NCBI GenBank assembly: GCA_028277195.1 | Contig: JANQGS010000257.1 | Location: forward strand, 1-18,365 | Length of the DNA stretch: 18,365 nucleotides | Direction: 5' to 3' | Origin: Candidatus Gastranaerophilales bacterium | GTDB lineage: Bacteria; Cyanobacteriota; Vampirovibrionia; Gastranaerophilales; UBA9971 | Part shown: positions 1-7,482 of the stretch, piece after piece | Layout of the letters: each line of letters opens with the position of its first letter | Numbering within the stretch: position 1 is the first letter of the stretch | The notes under the pieces: generated by a model | What the model was told of the DNA's origin: nothing | The model's input: the letters and a program-made list of their open reading frames with translations, nothing else | Database searches by the model: none | Position numbers and translations under genes: made by a program

Positions 1-1106
1 CTAAAGCCTATGTCTACATAAGGACAGAATACCCCCTTGCGATAAAAAACCTTGAAAAAGCCCTTAAACAGGCAGGGGAAAAGGGCTATACCGGTAAAAA
101 CCTTGAAATAGTAATAAAAAAAGGGGCGGGAGCATTTGTTTGCGGTGAGGAAACCGCATTAATACACAGCATTGAAGGGAAAAGGGGCATGCCCCGGCCA
201 AGACCGCCTTACCCGGCAGTAAAAGGCCTGTTTGGCTGCCCGACCGTCATAAATAACGTGGAAACCGTTGCCAATGTGCCTAAAATAATGCTTGACGGCG
301 CTGAAAAATTTGCCGAGCTCGGAACGGAAAACAGCAAGGGCACAAAAGTGTTTGCCCTCTCAGGCAAGGTCAGGAGAACCGGCCTTATTGAGGTTGCAAT
401 GGGCAGGACGCTCAGGGAAATTGTCTTTGATATAGGCGGCGGCATCGCAAACAATAAAAAGTACAAAGCCGTGCAAATAGGCGGACCCTCGGGCGGATGC
501 GTACCTGAGCAGCACCTGGGTATCCAGATAGACTATGAATCCCTGAAAACAGTGGGCGCGATAATGGGTTCAGGCGGGCTGGTAGCAATGGACGAGGATA
601 ACTGCATGGTGGATGTGGCAAAATTCTTTATGGATTTTATACAGAAAGAAAGCTGCGGAAAGTGCATCCCCTGCCGTGAAGGCACAAAACAGATGCTGGA
701 AATCCTGACCCGCATAACGCAGGGCTCTTCAGACTTAAAATCCCTTGAAAGGTTTAAGGGAGTTACAAAACTTGAGCAATTAGCCGGTGTAATACAGGAA
801 ACAAGCCTCTGCGGACTGGGCCAGACCGCTCCTAACCCTGTATTGAGCACGTTAAGGTGGTTCAGGGACGAGTATGAAAGCCATATTTACGAAAAACGTT
901 GCCCGTCATGCGCCTGTGCAGAGCTTGTTTTCTATGCTATAGACCCTGTAGCCTGCAAGGGGTGCACCCTTTGCAAAAAGAAATGCCCGGTCAGCGCTAT
1001 TGTAGGGGAAGTAAAGGAAACTCACTACATTATGGACGATAAATGCACAAGATGCGGCATTTGCATGGATACATGCAAGTTTGGCGCGGTTAAAAAACAG
1101 AGCTAA
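1..1106 (+). CDS. hydB: [FeFe]-hydrogenase NADH-binding subunit HydB (NuoF-like), 5' truncated by the window edge
   Basis: The reading frame is open from base 3, so the gene begins before the window and about 367 C-terminal residues are visible. It is the flavin and NAD(H)-binding subunit of a trimeric cytosolic [FeFe]-hydrogenase, passing electrons between NADH and the iron-sulfur chain of HydA. The visible part begins in the NuoF fold with GAGAFVCGEETALIHSIEG, typical of the FMN/NADH-binding 51-kDa family. Next comes the SCGKCIPCREGT motif of the NADH 4Fe-4S domain (near 640-690). The C-terminus has two ferredoxin-type clusters, CKGCTLCKKKC and CTRCGICMDTC, an extension found in HydB-type rather than respiratory NuoF proteins. 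hydA starts 16 nt downstream. The N-terminus cannot be seen, so any thioredoxin-like [2Fe-2S] domain is unverified. Whether the enzyme is electron-bifurcating or only NAD-dependent cannot be told from sequence. Confidence 0.95.
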   Translation, partial: KAYVYIRTEYPLAIKNLEKALKQAGEKGYTGKNLEIVIKKGAGAFVCGEETALIHSIEGKRGMPRPRPPYPAVKGLFGCPTVINNVETVANVPKIMLDGAEKFAELGTENSKGTKVFALSGKVRRTGLIEVAMGRTLREIVFDIGGGIANNKKYKAVQIGGPSGGCVPEQHLGIQIDYESLKTVGAIMGSGGLVAMDEDNCMVDVAKFFMDFIQKESCGKCIPCREGTKQMLEILTRITQGSSDLKSLERFKGVTKLEQLAGVIQETSLCGLGQTAPNPVLSTLRWFRDEYESHIYEKRCPSCACAELVFYAIDPVACKGCTLCKKKCPVSAIVGEVKETHYIMDDKCTRCGICMDTCKFGAVKKQS

Positions 1107-1110
1107 AAAT

Positions 1111-1114
1111 GGAG
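1111..1114 (+). promoter_or_regulatory. Shine-Dalgarno GGAG of hydA
   Basis: GGAG sits 8 nt before GTG 1123, in the 16-nt gap after the hydB stop. It decides the GTG start over the longer in-frame TTG frame at 1081. Confidence 0.7.
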
Positions 1115-1122
1115 AAAAACCG

Positions 1123-2856
1123 GTGAAAATAACAATAAACAACAAGGAAACAGAGGTTAAAAACGCCAAAACCATACTCGAGGCAGCAAGGGAAATCGGC
1201 ATAACCATCCCTACCCTCTGTCATATAGACGGACTGTTCCCTTCAGGGGCTTGCAGGATGTGCGTGGTAGAGGTGGAAGGCTGGCCAAAGCTGGTCACAA
1301 GCTGCTCTACAGAGTTGCAGGAAGGGATGAAAATAAGGACTCACTCCCCTAAAGTGCTGGGCGCCAGAAAGACAATCCTTGAACTGCTTCTGGCAAACCA
1401 CCCCGACGAGTGCCTTTACTGCGACAGGAACGGCCAGTGTGAATTGCAGGACCTCTCGGAAGAATTTGGAATAAGGGACAGGGCTTATACCGCCAAAAAA
1501 ACCAGCCACAAAATTGATACCTCAAGCCCTTCGTTAATAAGGGACCCGTCAAAATGCATACTTTGCGGCAGGTGTGTGCGGGTATGCGAGGAAATACAGT
1601 GCGTTTCAGCTATCGACTTTGTTAACAGGGGTCCAAAAGCCACAGTTGCGCCTGCATTTGACGACGGGCTGAACGTTTCAAACTGCATAAACTGCGGCCA
1701 GTGCATAATGGCCTGCCCAACAGGGGCTCTAACAGAAAAAAGCAGCTTAAATGAAGTATTCAGCGCTATAAATGACCCTGAAAAGATTGTGGTAGTGCAG
1801 TATGCCCCTTCAATCACAGTTACAATAGGCGAGTACTTTAAATTTGAACCCGGTACGGACGTTATGGGCCTTATGAATTCAGCCTTAAGGCAGGCCGGTT
1901 TTGACCATGTGTTTGATACGTCATTTTCTGCGGACTTAACAATAATGGAAGAGGCCTCAGAGCTGGTGGAAAGGGTTAAAAACAAAGGCCCCCTGCCGAT
2001 GATGACAAGCTGCTCTCCCGGCTGGGTCAAGTATATGGAGCACTTTTACCCTGAACTTATACCGCACCTGTCCACCTGCAAAAGCCCGCAACAAATGCTC
2101 GGTGCGGTAATCAAGCATTATTTCGCCCAAAAGAACGGCATTGACCCTGAAAAGATTTTCAGCGTAAGCATTATGCCCTGCGTGGCAAAAAAATTCGAGT
2201 CAGGCAGGAAAGAAATGATGAGCGGGCATATGCCGGATATTGACGCGTCCCTGACCACAAGGGAATTTGCAAAAATGCTTAAAATGCTCAACATTGACCT
2301 GAAAACCCTGGCGCCTGAGGAAGCTGACAACCCCTTTGGGGAAAGGTCATCAGCGGGAAAACTCTTTGGAGTGTCAGGCGGGGTAATGGAAGCAGCCATC
2401 CGCTCAGCCTATAACTTCATTACCGGCAGGGACCTGGAAGACCCGCTCATTGCAAACGCAAGGGAAATGGACGGCATAAAGGAAATCAACGTCAATATTG
2501 AGGGAACTGAGCTTAACTTTGCTGTTGTTAACGGGATAGGCAATGTGCCGCAAATCCTTGATGACATTAAAAAAGGCAAGTCAAAGTATACTTTTATTGA
2601 GGTTATGACGTGCCCGGGCGGTTGTATATCCGGTGGAGGCCAGCCTCACGGGGTGAAACCGGAAAAAGTAAGGGCCAGAATGCAGGCGCTGTATAAAATA
2701 GACGCCAACGCAAAAGTCCGCCACTCCCACAGGAATGAATCAATTAAAAAGCTCTATGATGACTTCCTGAAAAAGCCCCTCGGTCACAAAAGCCATCAAT
2801 TACTGCACACAACCTACAGGAACAGGAATGAACAGGCCGATAATATCAACAATTAA
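1123..2856 (+). CDS. hydA: [FeFe]-hydrogenase catalytic subunit HydA, trimeric NAD-linked type
   Basis: This 577-residue catalytic subunit reversibly reduces protons to H2 in the cytoplasm. I start it at GTG 1123 because GGAG lies 8 nt upstream; an in-frame TTG at 1081 lies inside hydB and has no such signal. Domains in order: a [2Fe-2S] domain (C33, C44, C47, C61), a His-ligated cluster motif HPDECLYCDRNGQC (H93, C97, C100, C106), two ferredoxin clusters (C145/148/151/155 and C188/191/194/198), then the H-cluster domain. Its loops are L1 TSCSPGW (295-301), L2 MPCVAKKFE (351-359) and L3 EVMTCPGGC (C497, C501). A small-subunit-like tail follows, with SHRNESIKKLYDDFL and LLHTTY. L1 has Ser298 where the textbook motif TSCCPGW has its second Cys. 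I recall the same variant in other NAD(P)-linked enzymes, but could not check this. The 3' end overlaps the sensor gene by 29 nt. Confidence 0.96.
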   Translation: MKITINNKETEVKNAKTILEAAREIGITIPTLCHIDGLFPSGACRMCVVEVEGWPKLVTSCSTELQEGMKIRTHSPKVLGARKTILELLLANHPDECLYCDRNGQCELQDLSEEFGIRDRAYTAKKTSHKIDTSSPSLIRDPSKCILCGRCVRVCEEIQCVSAIDFVNRGPKATVAPAFDDGLNVSNCINCGQCIMACPTGALTEKSSLNEVFSAINDPEKIVVVQYAPSITVTIGEYFKFEPGTDVMGLMNSALRQAGFDHVFDTSFSADLTIMEEASELVERVKNKGPLPMMTSCSPGWVKYMEHFYPELIPHLSTCKSPQQMLGAVIKHYFAQKNGIDPEKIFSVSIMPCVAKKFESGRKEMMSGHMPDIDASLTTREFAKMLKMLNIDLKTLAPEEADNPFGERSSAGKLFGVSGGVMEAAIRSAYNFITGRDLEDPLIANAREMDGIKEINVNIEGTELNFAVVNGIGNVPQILDDIKKGKSKYTFIEVMTCPGGCISGGGQPHGVKPEKVRARMQALYKIDANAKVRHSHRNESIKKLYDDFLKKPLGHKSHQLLHTTYRNRNEQADNINN

Positions 2857-4792
2857 GGAAAGGTGTAAAACCTGCTATACCTGCGTCAGGGAATGCCCGG
2901 CAAAAGCCGTCAGCATAACCAGCGGCCAGGCGGAAATTATTGTGTCCAGGTGCATTAGCTGCGGCAACTGCGTTAAGGTATGCAGCCAGAAGGCTAAAGT
3001 GGCGTCCTCCTCCTTTTTTGAGGTCGAAAAGATACTCTCGGGCCCGGGAAAAAAGGCCGCAATCATTGCCCCGAGCTTTCCGGCTGAATTCAGGGAGCTT
3101 GATTATGCCGGTATAGTAGGACTCTTAAGGCAATTAGGGTTTGATTACGTCAATGAAGCGGGCTTTGGGGCTGATTTAGTCGCTGCCGAGTACAAAAAAA
3201 TACTTGCTGAGGAGTCTGAAAAGCCTTATATCGCCACGAGTTGTCCTGCGGTTGTTTCCTATGTTGAAAAATACTATCCTGAGCTGGTTGAAAAGCTCGC
3301 CCCGATTGTCTCCCCAATGATTGCAACAGCCAGGGTGCTGAAAAAAATGCATGGTAATGAGCTTAAAGTAGTATTTATAGGCCCCTGCCTGGCCAAGAAA
3401 AAGGAAAAAACAAGGGATGACCTGCATAATGACGTTGACGAGGTAATGACATTCTCTGAGCTGAGGCATTTTGCGGAAAATAAAAAAATTAACCCCCATA
3501 AAATAATCAAATCCGATTTTGACCGGCCCCGGGCAGGCGAGGGTGCCCTGTTTGCCTTAAGCGGGGGGTTTTTACAGGCTGCTGACGTAAGGGAGGATTT
3601 TATCAGGGAAAACATCATTACAGCCAACGGCAAAATCAATTTTGTAGAGGCCATAAAAGAGTTCAGCAGGGGATATTTAAACGCAAAAATCCTTGAATCC
3701 CTCTCCTGTGACGGTTGTATCCTCGGCCCGGGCATTACCAATGATGCCCCGCTTTACGAAAGACGCCACAGGGTCAGTCAGTACGTGAAAAATAAAATCA
3801 GGGATTTTGACAGGGAAACTTTCGAGAAAAACCTGGAAAAGTTCAAAAATATTGACCTGGGCTGCAAATTTTCCGCGGAAAACCAGAATTTAGGCGAACC
3901 GCCGGCGGATTTAATTAAAACAGTCCTCAAAAAACTCGGCAAGTTCGAGAAAAATGATGAATTAAACTGCGGTGCATGCGGTTATGAGACCTGCCGTGAA
4001 CACGCTATAGCCATTGTTAAGGGTTTTGCGGAAAAGGAAATGTGCCTGCCTTATAGCATTGAGCAGTTAAAGAAAACGATAAGCGACCTTAAGAGCACAA
4101 AAGAAGCCCTTAACCACAGGGAAAAACTGGCTTCAATGGGGCAGCTTTCGGCAGGGATTGCGCATGAGCTGAATAACCCCCTTGGAATTATACTTATGTA
4201 CTCAAATATCATACTCGAGGAAGCCCAATGCTGTGACAGCACGAGGGAAGACTTGCAGGTGGTCTTAAACCAGGCTAACAGGTGCAAGAAAATAGTTTCA
4301 GGGCTTTTAAACTTTTCCAGGCAGAACAAGCTCATTAAAAACAGGACGGAAATCGGCGAGCTGGTGCAAAACTGCATTAACTCAACCTATGTGCCCGAGC
4401 AAATCAGCGTTGAAATAATAAACCGGGCGGGAAATATTTTTGCGGACATAGATAAAGACCAGGTTTCGCAGGTTATTATAAACCTGGTAAATAATTCAAT
4501 AGACGCCATGGAGGAAAAAGGCGGGGAAATCCTGATTATACTTGATGAAAACAAAGAAAGCGCCTTTTTTACGGTTAAGGATACGGGCCCGGGCATACCC
4601 GAAAAGTTCAGGAAGCAAATATTTGACCCGTTTTTCACTACCAAGCAGATTGGAAAAGGAACAGGGCTAGGGCTTTCAGTGAGCTACGGGATAATAAAGA
4701 TGCATTACGGCTCAATTGATGTTGCTTCAAACACTGACCCCGCAAACGGTGAGGCGGGGACGTCAGTAAAAATTACGTTACCGAAAAAATAA
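2828..4792 (+). CDS. Sensory [FeFe]-hydrogenase-like domain fused to a histidine kinase
   Basis: A 654-residue soluble fusion; no membrane segment is visible. Order: two ferredoxin clusters (C13/16/19/23; C42/45/48/52), an [FeFe]-hydrogenase large-subunit-like domain (about 75-310), a [4Fe-4S] Fes-type domain CGACGYETC with a distal Cys (C381, C384, C389, C406), then a kinase with phospho-acceptor H446 in GIAHELNNPL, N-box NLVNNSIDA, DTGPGIP and GKGTGLGLS. H-cluster loops are altered: TSCPA (S138, C139), GPCLAKKKE (C187) and ESLSCDGC (C294, C297). Compared with catalytic enzymes, Ser replaces the proton-relay Cys, both pocket Met residues are lost, and the last Cys pair is C-x2-C rather than C-x3-C. 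I infer an H2 or redox sensor, close to the kinase-linked sensory (group C-like) hydrogenases. The gene begins inside hydA with AGGAA 5 nt upstream of its ATG, suggesting translational coupling. The true signal is unknown. Confidence 0.9.
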   Translation: MNRPIISTIKERCKTCYTCVRECPAKAVSITSGQAEIIVSRCISCGNCVKVCSQKAKVASSSFFEVEKILSGPGKKAAIIAPSFPAEFRELDYAGIVGLLRQLGFDYVNEAGFGADLVAAEYKKILAEESEKPYIATSCPAVVSYVEKYYPELVEKLAPIVSPMIATARVLKKMHGNELKVVFIGPCLAKKKEKTRDDLHNDVDEVMTFSELRHFAENKKINPHKIIKSDFDRPRAGEGALFALSGGFLQAADVREDFIRENIITANGKINFVEAIKEFSRGYLNAKILESLSCDGCILGPGITNDAPLYERRHRVSQYVKNKIRDFDRETFEKNLEKFKNIDLGCKFSAENQNLGEPPADLIKTVLKKLGKFEKNDELNCGACGYETCREHAIAIVKGFAEKEMCLPYSIEQLKKTISDLKSTKEALNHREKLASMGQLSAGIAHELNNPLGIILMYSNIILEEAQCCDSTREDLQVVLNQANRCKKIVSGLLNFSRQNKLIKNRTEIGELVQNCINSTYVPEQISVEIINRAGNIFADIDKDQVSQVIINLVNNSIDAMEEKGGEILIILDENKESAFFTVKDTGPGIPEKFRKQIFDPFFTTKQIGKGTGLGLSVSYGIIKMHYGSIDVASNTDPANGEAGTSVKITLPKK

Positions 4793-4810
4793 GCAGTAAA
4801 GGAGAAAATT

Positions 4811-5185
4811 ATGACAAAAACAGTATTTTTAGTTGACGATGACATTGATTTAGTGGAACAAAACACCATAACCCTCCGGGAAAAGGGTTATAACGTGGCA
4901 GCAGCCTATACAGGCCAGGCGGCGCTAAAAAAACTGGACAGTGTAAAACCTGATATGCTTGTCCTGGACGTTATGATGGAACACAGGTCAGCGGGTTTCG
5001 TACTGGCAAGGGAACTGGGGAAAAAATACCCTGAACTGCCCGTAATAATACTTTCCGGTGACCCTGAAAAAGTCAACTGGCTCGGTGAGACCGAGAATGC
5101 CTGGGACCAGGTTGTGAAATTCCTCGACAAGCCCGTTACCCCGGATAATTTAGCCGACGAAATCCAAAAGGTCCTGGAAAAATGA
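4811..5185 (+). CDS. Stand-alone response regulator receiver 1
   Basis: A 124-residue CheY-like receiver with no output domain. It has the acidic triad VDDD (D9-D11), phospho-acceptor D53 in VLDVMME, switch residue S82 and K107 in the FLDKP motif. Its ATG follows AAAGGAG by 6 nt and lies 18 nt after the sensor-kinase stop, so the fused kinase upstream is the obvious phosphodonor (inference from position). The segment between strand 4 and strand 5 (about 83-103) is longer than in typical CheY proteins and is matched in the next receiver. The two also share SxGFxL just after the phosphorylation site, pointing to tandem duplication. It could relay phosphate to another kinase or act by binding a target protein; DNA binding is not supported. 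Confidence 0.92.
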   Translation: MTKTVFLVDDDIDLVEQNTITLREKGYNVAAAYTGQAALKKLDSVKPDMLVLDVMMEHRSAGFVLARELGKKYPELPVIILSGDPEKVNWLGETENAWDQVVKFLDKPVTPDNLADEIQKVLEK

Positions 5186-5559
5186 AAATATTAATGGTAG
5201 ATGACGATTTTGACTATTTAATCCAGCAGAAACTCATCCTCGAAACCGAAGGGTACGAGGTGATTACCGCTGAAAACGAAAAACAGGCAAGGGAGCTTAT
5301 AAACAGCGAAAAATTTGACCTGGCTATATTTGACCTTATGATAGACGATTTGGATTCCGGGTTTTTGCTTTCATATGAGGTAAAGAAAAAAGACCCGGCT
5401 ATTCCGGTGATAATTGTGACGGCGGTGAAGAGCCAGACGGGTTTTAGCTTTGAGTCGGTCACGGAAAATGAAAAAAAATGGATTAAGGCTGATTTAATCC
5501 TCTCAAAACCTGTCAGGCCCGACCAAATCCTTAAGGAAATCCAGAAATTAACCGTATGA
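5182..5559 (+). CDS. Stand-alone response regulator receiver 2
   Basis: A 125-residue receiver without output domain, translationally coupled to receiver 1 through an ATGA overlap (start 5182, preceding stop 5183-5185). Key residues are VDDD (D7-D9), phospho-acceptor D51 in IFDLMIDD, T80 after strand 4 and K109 in LSKP. It resembles receiver 1 in layout, including the DSGFLL segment after the acceptor Asp and a long strand 4 to strand 5 region with a TEN motif, so it is probably a diverged duplicate. Having two single receivers in series suggests branching or a phosphate sink for the upstream kinase; that is inference. Its stop overlaps the next start by another ATGA. Confidence 0.91.
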   Translation: MKILMVDDDFDYLIQQKLILETEGYEVITAENEKQARELINSEKFDLAIFDLMIDDLDSGFLLSYEVKKKDPAIPVIIVTAVKSQTGFSFESVTENEKKWIKADLILSKPVRPDQILKEIQKLTV

Positions 5560-6704
5560 CGTATAGTTTAGAAAAATGCAAAGTGCTTATAGTTGATGAT
5601 GAACCCCAGATGTGCAGGGGTATCAGAAAAATCCTCGATAACTTCCGGGTTGTTGTGGAAGATACAGCCTCAGAGGTCTTTTTCGAGGCAGACTGCGCTG
5701 TTGCAAAGGACGAGTTTTTCGAGCTCATTGAAAGGCAGGACTATGGAATCATACTGCTTGACTATAAAATGCCTGATGTAAGCGGGCTTGAGCTTCTGGA
5801 GCATATAGTAAGCAGGAATAAAAATACTCTTGTAATAATGATTACTGCGTATGCAACCTTTGAAACAGCGGTACAGTCCACAAAATTAGGCGCTTATGAC
5901 TTCCTGGCCAAGCCTTTTAACCCTGATGAACTGCGAAACTCGCTCAAAAAAGCTGTAACCCGCTTTATGCTCTCAAGAAAAGCACAGGAATTCGAGGAAG
6001 AGAAGAAAAAAATCAGGTTCCAGTTCATCTCCGTGCTTTCTCATGAGTTAAAAGCGCCTTTAAATGCCATTGAGGGCTATTTGGACATTATGCAAAACCG
6101 TTTTGACAGTATTTCCCGGGATGATTTTAACTTAATGCTCAACAGGAGCAAAATCAGGCTCGATGGTATGAGGAAGTTAATCTTTGACCTTTTGGACTTA
6201 ACCAGGATAGAGTCGGGCGAGAAAAAAAGAAACCCGGAGCTGCTGGATTTAAGCAAGATTGCAGCTTCTTCCATTGAGATGTTCTCTGAGGATGCGCGAA
6301 AAAGAAACATAAAACTCAGCCTTAATGCGGAAGTTCCCGGAGAAATTATCGCTGACAGGGCAGAAATAGAGATAATTTTCAATAATTTAATCAGCAATGC
6401 CATCAAATATAATAAGGATAACGGCTTTGTAAGGCTAAAAATCGCTCAGCACAGGGACAAAATAAGAATTATAGCGGCTGATAGCGGAATAGGGATGTCT
6501 TTTGAGGAAAAGGCAAGGCTTTTTAAGGAATTTTCAAGGATTAAAAACGAAAAAACCGCTCATATCCTGGGCAGCGGGCTCGGGCTTTTTACATTAAACA
6601 AGATAGTAAAATTTTACGATGGGGATATAAAGGTAAAAAGCCTGCCCGGGAAGGGCACTGTTTTTGCCATAACTTTTGCGGAAGGGGTATTATATGATAA
6701 TTGA
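5556..6704 (+). CDS. Receiver-histidine kinase (REC-HisKA-HATPase), soluble
   Basis: A 382-residue cytoplasmic protein with a receiver at the N-terminus and a histidine kinase behind it. The receiver has VDDE (D14, D15), phospho-acceptor D69 in LLDYKMPD, T97 and K119 in AKPF. The distance from the acidic pair to D69 is about 12 residues longer than usual, an insertion near strand 2 (around 31-55). A charged, probably helical linker (140-155) leads to H163 in LSHELKAPLN, N-box NNLISNAIKYN, DSGIGM and GSGLGL. The start overlaps receiver 2 by ATGA. It has no sensor domain of its own, so its receiver is likely the input, phosphorylated directly or indirectly by the hydrogenase-like kinase (inference). 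No partner with a DNA-binding domain lies downstream. Its last codons overlap the start of the glycosyltransferase-like gene. Confidence 0.93.
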   Translation: MTYSLEKCKVLIVDDEPQMCRGIRKILDNFRVVVEDTASEVFFEADCAVAKDEFFELIERQDYGIILLDYKMPDVSGLELLEHIVSRNKNTLVIMITAYATFETAVQSTKLGAYDFLAKPFNPDELRNSLKKAVTRFMLSRKAQEFEEEKKKIRFQFISVLSHELKAPLNAIEGYLDIMQNRFDSISRDDFNLMLNRSKIRLDGMRKLIFDLLDLTRIESGEKKRNPELLDLSKIAASSIEMFSEDARKRNIKLSLNAEVPGEIIADRAEIEIIFNNLISNAIKYNKDNGFVRLKIAQHRDKIRIIAADSGIGMSFEEKARLFKEFSRIKNEKTAHILGSGLGLFTLNKIVKFYDGDIKVKSLPGKGTVFAITFAEGVLYDN

Positions 6705-7479
6705 AGACGTTAAACAAAGTAAAATTCCCTGTTATGTAATTGCTTTTTTTGAGTTTGCCAATTTTCAAAAAACAATTGAATGTCTGCTTAAAAAGAGTGA
6801 CTTACTTGATATCAGAGTTCTTGAGAATTACAGTAAGTACACTGAAGCAAAATTTAAACCATATATACTTGATTTATTAAAACAGGGGAAAGTTAGTGAA
6901 TATGTTTTATTTGAAAAAAATATAAGCTGTAATATGACAAAGGTTTTTTTTGAAAAATTTGATTTTAATAAAATTAAATCACCGTATTTTATGCTGACTG
7001 ACGGTGATGTGGTAACCCGGGAGGAGAACTGGCTGGAAGAGGAAATAGCAATATTAGCAGATAATAAGGAAGTTTTTGCTGTTGGTATTGATTTTTCTCT
7101 TGAAAATTTACCTGCTATAGAAGGTTCTGATAAGTGGATACCTAAACCTAAAGAGTGCAGGGGAAAAAATTATGTGGAAGGTTATACTGGAGCATGGTTT
7201 TTACTTTTTAGAACAAATGATTTTGCAAATCTTTCTAATTATCTCTTAAAAAAAGAACTTAGCTTTGTTGACGGGAATTTTCACCATTATTGCAAAAAAA
7301 ATAAGAAAAAATGGGCAAGAACAAAAATTGCAAAAGCAAGGCACTTAACCTGGGATAATTACGCTAATCCTGATGATGAATATAATGTATGGAAAGCATC
7401 AAAAACTTTTAAAGAACACTGGTATCATAAAAATTATTGTGATTATACTATTTATAAAAAAAATGGAGAAACTTTATAA
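6694..7479 (+). CDS. Putative GT-A type glycosyltransferase
   Basis: A 261-residue protein read from ATG 6694, chosen because GAAGGGG lies 6 nt upstream; an in-frame TTG at 6676 is less likely. Residues 11-21 form a hydrophobic strand, and YFMLTDGDVV (98-107) carries a DxD-like D103/D105 pair after a hydrophobic strand, as in metal-binding GT-A glycosyltransferases. GAWFLLFRT (167-174) and ARHLTWDNY (215-223) resemble the acceptor-side part of such folds. No signal peptide or membrane helix is visible. Substrates are unknown. The gene overlaps the preceding kinase by 11 nt, is very AT-rich and Lys-rich, and is followed 3 nt later by a methyltransferase, a pairing common in polysaccharide or surface-glycan modification. 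The family assignment rests on the DxD context only. Confidence 0.6.
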   Translation: MIIEDVKQSKIPCYVIAFFEFANFQKTIECLLKKSDLLDIRVLENYSKYTEAKFKPYILDLLKQGKVSEYVLFEKNISCNMTKVFFEKFDFNKIKSPYFMLTDGDVVTREENWLEEEIAILADNKEVFAVGIDFSLENLPAIEGSDKWIPKPKECRGKNYVEGYTGAWFLLFRTNDFANLSNYLLKKELSFVDGNFHHYCKKNKKKWARTKIAKARHLTWDNYANPDDEYNVWKASKTFKEHWYHKNYCDYTIYKKNGETL

Positions 7480-7482
7480 ATT

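Noticed and set aside
1081..1122. Longer hydA frame starting at TTG 1081
   Set aside because: It lies inside the hydB coding region without a ribosome-binding site, while GTG 1123 has GGAG at 8 nt and gives the normal HydA N-terminus.
1485..2030. 181-codon open frame on the minus strand within hydA
   Set aside because: It is fully antisense to conserved hydrogenase coding sequence and has no recognisable domain or start signal; it is a shadow frame.
3274..3741. 155-codon minus-strand open frame within the sensor gene
   Set aside because: Antisense to the hydrogenase-like domain, low-complexity Ser/Leu-rich translation, no ribosome-binding site.
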